Assembly (NCBI GenBank): GCA_028873275.1
Contig: JAGWLJ010000110.1
Coordinates: 1 to 5,587, forward strand
DNA: 5,587 nt
Reading direction: 5' to 3'
Origin: Pseudomonadota bacterium
GTDB lineage: Bacteria > Pseudomonadota > Alphaproteobacteria > Rickettsiales > SXRF01
The notes under the pieces are model-generated. The model was not told the DNA's origin. It made no database searches and saw only the letters and a list, made by a program, of their open reading frames with translations. This document shows, in pieces, positions 1 through 5,467 of the stretch (position 1 is the first letter of the stretch; the number at the start of each line of letters is the position of its first letter). Both the position numbers and the translations under genes were made by a program.

Positions 1-219
1 CAATTCGGCCTCGGCGGGGCGGTGTTCACGAAGGATCTCGAGCGCGGCGAGCGCATCGCCCGTGAGCAGATCGAGTCCGGCTCCTGCTTCGTCAACATGA
101 TGGTGCGCTCCGACCCGCGCCTGCCTTTCGGCGGCGTTAAAACCAGCGGCTACGGGCGGGAACTGTCGGCTTTCGGCATCCACGAGTTCGTTAACATCAA
201 GAGCGTCGTGGTCGCCTAA
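1..219 (+). CDS. Aldehyde dehydrogenase, succinate-semialdehyde dehydrogenase type (C-terminal fragment)
   Basis: Only the last 72 codons are in the window; the reading frame is open from base 1 and ends at TAA 217-219. The fragment carries the aldehyde dehydrogenase superfamily C-terminal signature: a Phe-Val-Asn segment followed by DPRLPFGGVKTSGYGRELS and a GIHEFVNIKSV tail. The SDPRLPFGGVK and GRELS..GIHEF pattern is what I know from NAD(P)-dependent succinate-semialdehyde dehydrogenases (Sad/GabD1 type), which oxidise succinate semialdehyde to succinate in the cytoplasm. The catalytic Cys and Glu and the cofactor-binding fold lie upstream, outside the window, so substrate specificity cannot be settled here. 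The superfamily call is firm and the substrate is inferred. The gene downstream on the same strand is 140 nt away and has its own promoter candidate, so the two are probably separate units. Confidence 0.9.
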   Translation, partial: QFGLGGAVFTKDLERGERIAREQIESGSCFVNMMVRSDPRLPFGGVKTSGYGRELSAFGIHEFVNIKSVVVA

Positions 220-299
220 CCGCATAACTTATTGAATATTAATGATATGACGGCGCTGTCACACAGCCGCTGGCCGCCCGCCCGCATAGTCACAGAAAC

Positions 300-332
300 T
301 TCACATTACAAGGGGATAATTTGGGTTATACT
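300..332 (+). promoter_or_regulatory. Candidate promoter for the two unknown genes
   Basis: The 140-nt spacer 220-359 holds a good -10 hexamer TATACT at 327-332, about 27 nt upstream of the ATG at 360. The -35 is not clear: TTACAA at 306-311 gives a 15-nt spacer and TTCACA at 300-305 gives 21 nt, neither ideal. The sequence is AT-rich just here, unlike the preceding GC-rich coding end. A 5-bp hairpin at 255-267 (GCTGT, loop CAC, ACAGC) has no T-run and is not a convincing terminator for the dehydrogenase gene. Transcription would begin around 338-340, giving a leader of about 20 nt. Confidence 0.4.
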
Positions 333-359
333 GAAATAAATTACTAAGAAAGCGCCTTT

Positions 360-1103
360 ATGGCCTGGCAATGGGTTGAATTTTTACATTCGGTGGTTGA
401 CCCCCATTATACGCCTCCTGCGTTACGGGACGGAGTGAACTATCGTGAAGGCGTTACGGCGCAGGAAGCGATCCGGGAAGCGAGCCAGCGCGCCAATGAA
501 TATAACCAGACTGCGCAGGCAACGGCCAGAAATGTGGAGACGACAATAGCTACCGTAGGGCAGGGAATGGGAGCTGTGGGTGGTGGACTCGCGGGAATAC
601 CTGCCGGTCCTGCTGGCATTGTGGGCGGCGCAATAGCAGGCGCACAACTTGCCGAAACTGAAATGAACGCTATTTTGGCATTGAACAAACGGGCACCGGT
701 TCAATCCTTAGACGCGCGGGTGCTTCCTGCGGGATTCGGAGGAGATTCCCATTATCGCAGCGGCGGCAGGCCTGAGAATCATCCTTCTGTTATGGAGCAC
801 AGGAGAGAGCAGAATGGACAGATAGGAGCTACTCCAATGGCTTCGACTCAGAATACATCAACCCAGAATACCGAGGGAGAATCAATTTGGGATGGGATTT
901 TGAGAGCGGTTGCAAGCGTTATGGAATGGATAAACAATAAAGTTAGCGCTGGTTATACGGCTTTTACGTCATGGACAGGAAGTGCAAATCCTGACGCTAC
1001 GAATACCACCGTGGCTCCGGTTCAAACAACGATGCAGAATACGGAACCTGTAAGTCCGTCTCCGGTTCCAAACCTTAATGGGCAAGCCAGAGGAAGAGCA
1101 TGA
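360..1103 (+). CDS. Unknown protein with long glycine zipper (first gene of a coupled pair)
   Basis: I do not recognise a family for this 247-residue protein. The ATG at 360 follows a weak purine stretch AAGAAAG (346-352). Residues 30-60 are polar and likely helical. Residues 61-98 are an uncharged Gly/Ala segment with glycines every fourth position (67, 71, 75, 79, 83, then 86, 90, 94), a glycine-zipper pattern typical of membrane-inserting or oligomerising helices. Residues 115-170 are polar and Gly/Asn/Gln-rich, including two tandem STQNT units at 162-171. A possible amphipathic helix with three Trp (W177, W190, W205) spans about 174-206. The last 40 residues are Thr/Pro/Asn-rich and look disordered. 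There is no N-terminal signal peptide. Its stop overlaps the ATG of the next gene, so the two products are probably made together. A membrane-active or secreted role is inference only. The AT-richer composition suggests acquisition or fast evolution. Confidence 0.82.
   Translation: MAWQWVEFLHSVVDPHYTPPALRDGVNYREGVTAQEAIREASQRANEYNQTAQATARNVETTIATVGQGMGAVGGGLAGIPAGPAGIVGGAIAGAQLAETEMNAILALNKRAPVQSLDARVLPAGFGGDSHYRSGGRPENHPSVMEHRREQNGQIGATPMASTQNTSTQNTEGESIWDGILRAVASVMEWINNKVSAGYTAFTSWTGSANPDATNTTVAPVQTTMQNTEPVSPSPVPNLNGQARGRA
843..872 (+). repeat. Tandem 15-bp duplication encoding STQNT-STQNT
   Basis: Two adjacent 15-bp units (843-857 and 858-872) differ at three positions and encode Ser-Thr-Gln-Asn-Thr twice in the polar linker of the first unknown gene. 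A related Met-Gln-Asn-Thr occurs again at residues 225-228. Because the unit is a multiple of three, copy changes would alter linker length without a frameshift. Confidence 0.7.
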
Positions 1104-1762
1104 ATTTCTTAAAAATGATTACAGTAGTTCCCGCCAAATGGCTATGGAATCAGACTGCTGGTTTTATTTTTAAGTCTACTGGTGCTATCCGTACTGCAGG
1201 GACTGGCATTGCAACACATGCGGAAATAAGTCAAGTTGCACGCCGGGCTGCCGGCGCAACTGCAGTATTGGGTACAGGGGCTGCCATTGCAGCACAACGT
1301 TATGGCGAGAACCACCCGGCATTAAATGCGGATGGGGAACCTCCTCCGCAGAGTTGGTGGGAGGGTTTTACGCGGACCGTAAGAGAGTTATTTACCCCGC
1401 GTCGTGGTAATGCTCCTCTCTTAGGCCCCGGAACATTAATCGGCGGTGCCGTGCTTGCTGTAGCGGGTGCTGTTTTAGGGCCGCTATTGGGTGTAGGGGG
1501 CACTCTTCTTGCCACTATTGGCGCCGTGGTCGGCGTATTGGGCGGTCAGGCATTGCTCAATGCCGCCAATGAAAAGCCCGATTCACGCAGCCCATCGGCA
1601 GGCGGCGGAACCACTACCACCACCACCAGCAAGGCGGCTCCGGCTACTGAGTCCACGCATACCGGACAGCTGACGCCGCCGTCAACGCCGCCGGTAGCGC
1701 GGGCGACACCTCCGCGCGGCATGGCTCAGCCGAATCAGCAGGCCGGCACCGGCATCGTCTAA
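1100..1762 (+). CDS. Unknown glycine-zipper membrane protein (second gene of the coupled pair)
   Basis: I do not recognise a family for this 220-residue protein. The start is well supported: the ATG at 1100 overlaps the upstream TGA (ATGA), and AGAGGA at 1089-1094 lies 5 nt before it. Residues 49-66 are Ala/Gly-rich and moderately hydrophobic. Residues 107-155 are a strongly hydrophobic Gly/Ala/Val/Leu block long enough for a helical hairpin of two membrane passes, with GxxxG spacing (111-115, 123-127-131, 141-145-149). Between them lies W86-W87-E88-G89 in a stretch resembling residues 175-184 of the preceding protein. The C-terminus from 156 is low-complexity Thr/Pro/Ser/Ala, including six Thr codons in a row (1610-1627). 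The architecture, a glycine zipper plus a disordered Thr/Pro tail, matches its partner, suggesting one complex or divergent paralogues. Membrane localisation is a reasonable inference; function is unknown. Confidence 0.85.
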   Translation: MNFLKMITVVPAKWLWNQTAGFIFKSTGAIRTAGTGIATHAEISQVARRAAGATAVLGTGAAIAAQRYGENHPALNADGEPPPQSWWEGFTRTVRELFTPRRGNAPLLGPGTLIGGAVLAVAGAVLGPLLGVGGTLLATIGAVVGVLGGQALLNAANEKPDSRSPSAGGGTTTTTTSKAAPATESTHTGQLTPPSTPPVARATPPRGMAQPNQQAGTGIV

Positions 1763-1817
1763 TTCCTGCCGGAAAGGCAATTGCATCGGCCCGCGGCTTG
1801 CTTTATCACTCGCCGCT

Positions 1818-3026
1818 ATGGCCGTATCTCCTTTCGCTCCGACATCGTTTCCCCATTTGCCGCCGGTGGCCGGCGTGCGGCTGGCCGTGGGCCAGGCAGG
1901 CATCCGCTATAAAGACCGCACCGACGTGCTGCTGGCCGAATTCGCCGAAGGCACCCATGTGGCCGGGGTGTTCACCCGCTCGCTCACCGCTTCCGCCCCG
2001 GTGCTGGCCTGCCGCGATTCGCTGAAAGGCGGCACCGCTCGCGCGCTGGCGGTCAATTCCGGCAACGCCAATGCCTTTACCGGCAGCGTCGGCGTCGCCT
2101 CCGTCGAGCGCGTGATGGAAACCTGCGCCGGGCTGATCGGCTGCGATGCATCGGAAGTATTCACCGCCTCCACCGGCGTCATCGGCGAGCGCCTGCCCGA
2201 CGACAAAATCACAATTGCGTTGAGCGGACTTAAAAAAAATCTTGCGGAGGATGCCTGGGAACAGGCCGCCCGCGCCATCATGACTACCGACACCTATCCC
2301 AAAATGGCGACGCGCACAGCGAAGATCGGTGGCGTCAGCGTCGTCGTCAACGGCATCGCCAAAGGCTCGGGCATGATCGCGCCCGACATGGCGACCATGC
2401 TGGCTTTCGTGTTTACCGACGCCGCCATTCCGCAGGCAGAATTGCAGGCGCTGCTGAGCGAAGCCAATGACGCCACCTTCAACTGCGTCACCGTCGATGG
2501 CGACACCTCGACCAGCGATACGCTGCTGCTCTTCGCCACCGGCAGGGCGAATAATCCGGCGGGCGATACCGCGGATTTCCGGCGGGCGCTGCACGAGGTG
2601 CTGCATGAGCTGGCCCTACATGTGGTCAAGGACGGCGAGGGAGCGGAAAAATTCGTCACCATTACCGTCACCGGCGCGGAATCGGGCAGCGCCGCCCGTC
2701 GCATTGGCATGAGCATTGCCAACTCGCCGCTGGTTAAAACGGCGCTAGCCGCTTCGGACGCCAACTGGGGCCGCATCGTCATGGCGGTGGGCAAGGCGGG
2801 CGAGAAGGCGGACCGCGATAAGCTGATGATCCGTATCGGCGGCGTCAGCGTAGCGAAAAACGGCGAGCCGGACCCGGCATATCGCGAATCCCAGGTGGCC
2901 GATCACATGCGCGGCCGCGAGATCGCCATCGAGGTCGATGTCGGCGTCGGGCAGGGCAGGGCGACGGTATGGACCTGCGACCTGACGCACCGCTATATCG
3001 ATATCAACGGGAGTTACCGGACTTAA
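1818..3026 (+). CDS. argJ: Bifunctional glutamate N-acetyltransferase / ornithine acetyltransferase ArgJ
   Basis: ArgJ transfers the acetyl group from N-acetylornithine to glutamate, recycling acetyl in cytoplasmic arginine biosynthesis; many ArgJ enzymes also use acetyl-CoA. The 402-residue length is normal. The self-cleavage motif is present as KGSGMIAPDMATML (182-195): cleavage is expected between Ala192 and Thr193, making Thr193 the N-terminal nucleophile of the beta chain. The oxyanion-hole motif STGVIG is at 118-123, TTDT at 156-159, a conserved Glu at 274, and the C-terminal active-site tail NGSYRT at 397-402. The N-terminus (SPFAP..FP.LPPVAGVRLAV) fits the alphaproteobacterial family start, and no in-frame ATG, GTG or TTG lies in the 45 bases before it. 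No Shine-Dalgarno is visible before the ATG. The gene starts 55 nt after the unknown pair on the same strand and may be read from their promoter. Whether it also has synthase activity cannot be told from sequence. Confidence 0.97.
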   Translation: MAVSPFAPTSFPHLPPVAGVRLAVGQAGIRYKDRTDVLLAEFAEGTHVAGVFTRSLTASAPVLACRDSLKGGTARALAVNSGNANAFTGSVGVASVERVMETCAGLIGCDASEVFTASTGVIGERLPDDKITIALSGLKKNLAEDAWEQAARAIMTTDTYPKMATRTAKIGGVSVVVNGIAKGSGMIAPDMATMLAFVFTDAAIPQAELQALLSEANDATFNCVTVDGDTSTSDTLLLFATGRANNPAGDTADFRRALHEVLHELALHVVKDGEGAEKFVTITVTGAESGSAARRIGMSIANSPLVKTALAASDANWGRIVMAVGKAGEKADRDKLMIRIGGVSVAKNGEPDPAYRESQVADHMRGREIAIEVDVGVGQGRATVWTCDLTHRYIDINGSYRT

Positions 3027-3143
3027 ATTCTACCAGACCGGCAAACTTACTTGCTTTTCTGCGCTTCCGGTGCTCACGTACTTTTATGTACGCTGCGCTC
3101 CGGTTCTCGAAAAGCGGCGCATTTTGCTCGGACTGGCGAATTT
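3025..3143. repeat. Long imperfect inverted repeat filling the argJ-gshB convergent gap
   Basis: The two halves are reverse complements in blocks. AAATTC (3025-3030) pairs with GAATTT (3138-3143). CCAGACCGGCAAA (3033-3045) pairs imperfectly with TTTGCTCGGACTGG (3123-3136). GCTTTTC (3053-3059) pairs with GAAAAGC (3109-3115), CCGG (3067-3070) with CCGG (3100-3103), and CGTAC (3077-3081) with GTACG (3088-3092), around the 6-nt loop TTTTAT. The structure begins in the argJ stop codon and ends at the base next to the gshB stop (3144-3146). On the plus strand the 3' arm runs into a short T-run (3141-3145), so it could terminate argJ transcription; for gshB the T-run is poorer. The length and block mismatches are more like a dispersed palindromic element than a simple terminator, but only one copy lies in the window. 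Confidence 0.8.
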
Positions 3144-4094
3144 TTAACAGTAATCGCTAGCGAGTTTTTTCTCAATCGCATCCCACACTTCCGACTCCAG
3201 CGTTTTGCCGTAGAGCCGGTTGATTGCCGCCAGGCCAGTGGGCGAGGTGATGTTGATTTCGGTCAGCCAGTCGCCGATGACGTCGATGCCGACAAGGATC
3301 AAACCCTTCTCTTTAAGAAAGGGCTTAAGCGCCGCGCAGATTTCGCGCTGCCTTGATGTCAATTCGGCTTTAACCGCCGTGCCGCCGACGCGCATGTTGG
3401 CGCGGATTTCATTTTCGAGCGGAATGCGGCCGATGACGCCTGCGAGCTCGCCGTCGATCAGGATGATGCGCCGCTCGCCGGTTTTGACCTCCGGCAGAAA
3501 AGGCTGCGCCACCCAGGGTTCTTTGCTGTGGCCGAACGCCATTTCCATCAGCGTCGGGAAATTCTCATCTTCCGGCCGGATGCGGAACACGTTGTGCCCG
3601 CCAAAGCCGTAGAGCGGCTTGATGACGATGTCCTTATGCTCGCGGCGGAAGCGCTCGATTTCGCCGGGATCGGCGGTAATCAGCGTGGGCGGCATATACT
3701 GGCTGAAAAGCGTCGGCGCCCATTTTTCAGGAAAGTCGCGCACGCTGGCGGGGTTGTTCACCACCAGCGTTTTCGGCAGCCGCTCCAGCAGGTAGGTGGT
3801 GCCGATATAGGCGGCGTCGAAAGGCGGGTCCTGGCGCAGCAGCACGACATCCATGGTGTTGAGATCGAGTGTTAGCGTTTCGCCGAGATCGTAATAATGC
3901 GCCGGATCGGCGCGCAGGGTAATGCGATGCGCCTGGGCTGTGACAGCGCCATTATAATAGGCCAGTTTGTCGGGCGTGTAATAGTATACCTCATAGCCGC
4001 GCCGCTGCGCCTCGATGCCCAGTAACAGTGTGGAATCCGTCTGCGGTTTGATGGACGCGATGGGGTCCATCTGTATGGCGACGCGGCGCGTCAC
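3144..4094 (-). CDS. gshB: Glutathione synthetase GshB
   Basis: GshB is a cytoplasmic ATP-grasp ligase that joins glycine to gamma-glutamylcysteine, the last step of glutathione synthesis. With a GTG start at 4094 the protein is 316 residues, the usual length. VAIQMDPI (5-12) matches the family N-terminus, LRQDPPFD (86-93) the substrate-domain motif, and DIVIKPLYGFGGHNVFRI (155-172) the ATP-grasp lysine and glycine loop. VGIDVIGDWLTEINITSPT (268-286) contains metal and substrate ligands including E279 and N281. GTG was chosen because an upstream in-frame ATG (4175) would add 27 residues lying inside the preceding gene and unlike any GshB N-terminus. The GTG overlaps the lipoprotein gene's TGA by 4 nt (GTGA), a translational-coupling arrangement. 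A GGGGA lies about 11 nt upstream, rather far for a Shine-Dalgarno. It is the last gene of the yraN operon and converges with argJ. Confidence 0.97.
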   Translation of the reverse strand: MTRRVAIQMDPIASIKPQTDSTLLLGIEAQRRGYEVYYYTPDKLAYYNGAVTAQAHRITLRADPAHYYDLGETLTLDLNTMDVVLLRQDPPFDAAYIGTTYLLERLPKTLVVNNPASVRDFPEKWAPTLFSQYMPPTLITADPGEIERFRREHKDIVIKPLYGFGGHNVFRIRPEDENFPTLMEMAFGHSKEPWVAQPFLPEVKTGERRIILIDGELAGVIGRIPLENEIRANMRVGGTAVKAELTSRQREICAALKPFLKEKGLILVGIDVIGDWLTEINITSPTGLAAINRLYGKTLESEVWDAIEKKLASDYC

Positions 4095-4732
4095 TGGCCG
4101 GAATATCCCCGGCGCGGGTCGTCCTTCAGCCGCACGTAGCTGACGACGCGCTGCACATAATCCACCGTGCTGCACACATAGGTGACCTTGTCGAGCTCGG
4201 CCTGATCCTGGGCGATACCCATGATATAGACCACCTGGTTGACCGTGATGATCGAGTAGTTGATCGAGCGCACGCCCTTCTCCAGCAGCAGCTTGGTCTT
4301 GACTTGGGCGCTGATCCAGACGTCACGCGCATAATTGGCAAAGCCTGCCTTGTCGCTGATCTGCACCTCGTTCATAACCTCTTTGACGCCGCCGACCTGC
4401 CAGGCCAGCCGCACCGCTTCGATCTGCGATTCCGGCTTGTCGACATTGCCGGTCAGCAGCACGCGGCCTTCCACCACCTTGATCTCGACATTGGCCAGCA
4501 GGTCCTTGTAATCCTGCTGCGCGTAAAGATTTTTTATCTTGAGGAGAATGCCCGCGTCATCAACCGCGTTGCCGGCCGAGCGCTCCTGTGCCGCCACCAC
4601 TGCCGTTTCGGTGCCTCCGGCAATCAGCGCAGGCACGCAGCCGGGCAACAGAAGTGCCGAAATGCAGAGAGTCAGAAATGCAGAGAGAGAGTTTTTCGCA
4701 GGTCCGCATTTCTTTTCAGCTGCATTTTTCAT
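4091..4732 (-). CDS. dolP: Dual BON-domain lipoprotein, DolP/YraP-like
   Basis: This 213-residue protein has a lipoprotein signal peptide: basic residues to 14, hydrophobic 16-29, and lipobox Leu29-Pro30-Gly31-Cys32, with Cys32 the expected lipidated residue. Two BON domains follow, about 61-126 (EGRVLLTGNV at 88-97, VGGVKEVMNEV at 113-123) and about 138-204 (NQVVYIMGIA at 165-174). Lipobox, then VDD, then two BON domains is the layout of E. coli DolP (YraP), an outer-membrane lipoprotein that binds anionic phospholipid and supports envelope integrity. In E. coli yraP also lies close to yraN, which supports the match. The ATG is preceded by GGAGA 6 nt upstream, located inside the end of yraN, and directly abuts the yraN TGA. 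Assignment to the family is firm; strict orthology to DolP and the exact role here are inferred. Confidence 0.9.
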   Translation of the reverse strand: MKNAAEKKCGPAKNSLSAFLTLCISALLLPGCVPALIAGGTETAVVAAQERSAGNAVDDAGILLKIKNLYAQQDYKDLLANVEIKVVEGRVLLTGNVDKPESQIEAVRLAWQVGGVKEVMNEVQISDKAGFANYARDVWISAQVKTKLLLEKGVRSINYSIITVNQVVYIMGIAQDQAELDKVTYVCSTVDYVQRVVSYVRLKDDPRRGYSGQ

Positions 4733-5113
4733 TCACATTCTCCAGGCGTTGCGGATATGCCTGGGCCAGCGCTTGGGCGCTACCCAGATGACATCGAATC
4801 GTACATCAAACTGATGAGCGTTGGCAAGCCCGCGCACCGCCCCCTGCCCGGAAAGCAGCCCCTCCACGGCGCGCGCGATTTTCTGCTGCTTCCATGGCGT
4901 AATGCTTTCCTCGCATTGCTCGAGTGTCTTGCGCGCCTTGACTTCGATAGCGACCAGTGTACGCCCTTTTCGTGCCAGTATGTCGATCTCGCCCATGGCG
5001 TTGCGGTAGCGCTCGGCCAGGATGCGGTAGCCTTTACAGCGCAGATAAGCACAGGCCAGCTTTTCGGCGGAGATTCCGTAGCGGTAGGCTTTGCGGCGAT
5101 CTTCCAATGTCAT
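4733..5113 (-). CDS. yraN: YraN family protein (UPF0102), nuclease-fold
   Basis: This 126-residue protein is of normal length for the UPF0102/YraN family, whose fold is related to Holliday-junction resolvase and restriction-type nucleases; the cellular function remains poorly defined. Family signatures in order are G13..AE17 (GISAEKLACAYL), KGYRILAERYR (27-37), GEID (41-44) and AIEVKAR (55-61). These supply the PD-(D/E)xK-type acidic and Lys residues E17, D44, E57 and K59. The C-terminal FDVRFDVIWV..WPRHIRNAWR is also typical. The ATG at 5113 fits the family N-terminus. No Shine-Dalgarno precedes it; a -10-like TATAAT is only 12 nt upstream, so the mRNA may be nearly leaderless. It is the first gene of the yraN-lipoprotein-gshB operon. 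rsmI, its usual neighbour, lies 398 nt upstream instead of adjacent. Confidence 0.95.
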   Translation of the reverse strand: MTLEDRRKAYRYGISAEKLACAYLRCKGYRILAERYRNAMGEIDILARKGRTLVAIEVKARKTLEQCEESITPWKQQKIARAVEGLLSGQGAVRGLANAHQFDVRFDVIWVAPKRWPRHIRNAWRM

Positions 5114-5120
5114 GGCCGCC

Positions 5121-5131
5121 AGTATATTATA
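5121..5131 (-). promoter_or_regulatory. Candidate -10 elements for the yraN operon
   Basis: On the minus strand a perfect TATAAT (5131 to 5126) runs directly into TATACT (5126 to 5121), in an AT-rich patch just before the yraN ATG at 5113. Transcription from these would start about 5119 or 5114, giving a 0-6 nt leader. No good -35 is found at 16-18 nt; TTGTAA at 5144-5139 is too close. This could be an extended or activator-dependent promoter, or merely AT-rich spacer. Confidence 0.35.
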
Positions 5132-5150
5132 TTTTTGGTTACAATCCAGA

Positions 5151-5185
5151 TCGAGAGAGAAAAGTCACTTCAGGGTAGTGACTTT
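5151..5185 (-). terminator. Hairpin plus pyrimidine tract after the Cys-rich ORF
   Basis: AAAGTCACT (5161-5169) and AGTGACTTT (5177-5185) form a perfect 9-bp stem with a 7-nt loop. On the minus strand the stem ends in TTT and continues into TCTCTCTC, an imperfect U-rich tract. It lies 4 nt after the stop of the small cysteine-rich ORF. The stem is only moderately GC-rich, so strength is uncertain; orientation fits the minus strand much better than the plus strand, where no T-run follows. Confidence 0.55.
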
Positions 5186-5189
5186 GAAG

Positions 5190-5321
5190 TTAACCGCAAC
5201 GGCATCCGTTGGGGCCGACACCGCCGCATCTTGGGCAGATGCAGTGGCACAGGCTCCAAACGGCGCCGCATCTCGGACAATGTCCGCTCGACCAGCAGAT
5301 TGCCAGGAGCCAGCGTAACAT
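5190..5321 (-). CDS. Small cysteine-rich protein with duplicated CxxC...CxC module (43 aa)
   Basis: I do not recognise this ORF. The ATG at 5321 has a near-consensus Shine-Dalgarno, AGGAGGTGA (5334-5326), with 7 nt between GGAGG and the ATG; TAA is at 5192-5190. The product has a short hydrophobic start (MLRWLLAICW) and nine cysteines in 43 residues (9, 15, 18, 25, 27, 29, 32, 40, 42). Residues 15-27 (CPRCGAVWSLCHC) and 29-42 (CPRCGGVGPNGCRC) are two copies of one pattern: CPRCGxV, then 4-5 residues, then CxC. The duplication is visible in the DNA too. Four cysteines per copy suggest two metal-binding (zinc-knuckle or metallothionein-like) units, which is inference. A hairpin terminator candidate follows the stop and a structured leader precedes the gene. 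The other two minus-strand frames are also open across part of this stretch, but neither has a start matched to the Shine-Dalgarno. Confidence 0.55.
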   Translation of the reverse strand: MLRWLLAICWSSGHCPRCGAVWSLCHCICPRCGGVGPNGCRCG

Positions 5322-5324
5322 AAT

Positions 5325-5368
5325 TTCACCTCCTTCCATACCCTATCGGGGATTTGGCTGGTGGTGAA
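5325..5368 (-). promoter_or_regulatory. Hairpin sequestering the Shine-Dalgarno of the Cys-rich ORF
   Basis: In the minus-strand transcript TTCACCACC (5368 to 5360) can pair with GGAGGTGAA (5333 to 5325) at eight of nine positions, covering the whole GGAGG. The stem can continue across a 2x2 internal loop with CC (5357-5356) and GG (5337-5336), then CCC (5351-5349) with GGG (5343-5341) at the tip, 13 pairs in all. Such a fold would block ribosome access until melted, as in translational riboswitches, RNA thermometers or protein-bound leaders. The pairing is read directly from sequence; regulation is inferred. Confidence 0.5.
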
Positions 5369-5375
5369 CGTTTCT

Positions 5376-5413
5376 GCAGTCGCCCTGAATCAGCAACGAG
5401 CTGACACGACTGC
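5376..5413 (-). promoter_or_regulatory. Upstream leader stem-loop
   Basis: GCAGTCG (5376-5382) and CGACTGC (5407-5413) form a perfect 7-bp outer stem. Inside, TCAGC (5390-5394) and GCTGA (5400-5404) form a 5-bp inner stem with a 5-nt loop. The two stems are joined by an asymmetric internal loop of 7 and 2 nt. It sits 7 nt before the Shine-Dalgarno-sequestering hairpin in the same transcript and could be a sensing domain or a transcript-stabilising hairpin. I do not recognise a known riboswitch class. Confidence 0.4.
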
Positions 5414-5437
5414 CAGACTATTACTCAATGAGCCTGT

Positions 5438-5467
5438 CTATAATATTCGCAAGGCGAATAATTATAG
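5438..5467. repeat. AT-rich dyad between rsmI and the Cys-rich ORF
   Basis: CTATAATATTCGC (5438-5450) and GCGAATAATTATAG (5454-5467) are reverse complements except for one bulged base, with a 3-nt loop. No T-run follows on either strand (plus: A-rich; minus: ACAGG), so it is not a standard terminator. Each arm contains TATAAT in its own outward direction (plus 5439-5444; minus 5466-5461), so it may be an operator overlapping a promoter, or an mRNA-end hairpin for rsmI. Confidence 0.5.

Noticed and set aside
253..270. GC-rich hairpin after the aldehyde dehydrogenase gene as terminator
   Set aside because: The stem is only 5 bp (255-267) and no T-run follows.
1763..1817. Terminator or promoter between the second unknown gene and argJ
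   Set aside because: Only a 4-bp stem (TGCC/GGCA at 1767-1779) without a T-run and no recognisable -10/-35 pair; read-through into argJ is more likely.
1806..2606. 266-codon minus-strand open frame
   Set aside because: It lies antisense to argJ, whose catalytic motifs are all present; its His/Gly/Asp-rich translation is a codon-bias shadow.
4095..4175. Upstream ATG extension of gshB by 27 residues
   Set aside because: The added residues overlap the lipoprotein gene and do not resemble GshB N-termini; the GTG at 4094 gives the standard VAIQMDPI start and a GTGA overlap.
4304..5323. 339-codon plus-strand open frame across the lipoprotein gene, yraN and part of the spacer
   Set aside because: It is antisense to two well-identified genes, and its translation shows no family pattern; it is a GC-rich shadow.
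5162..5330. Alternative minus-strand frames over the Cys-rich ORF (one Ala-rich, one Leu/Arg-rich)
   Set aside because: Both are open for a stretch and look moderately coding-like, but neither has a start codon at a proper distance from the Shine-Dalgarno; kept only as a caution.
5325..5368. ROSE-type RNA thermometer
   Set aside because: The Shine-Dalgarno is sequestered, but the short U(U/C)GCU anti-Shine-Dalgarno motif typical of ROSE elements is absent and the downstream ORF is not a heat-shock protein; a different kind of thermometer stays possible.
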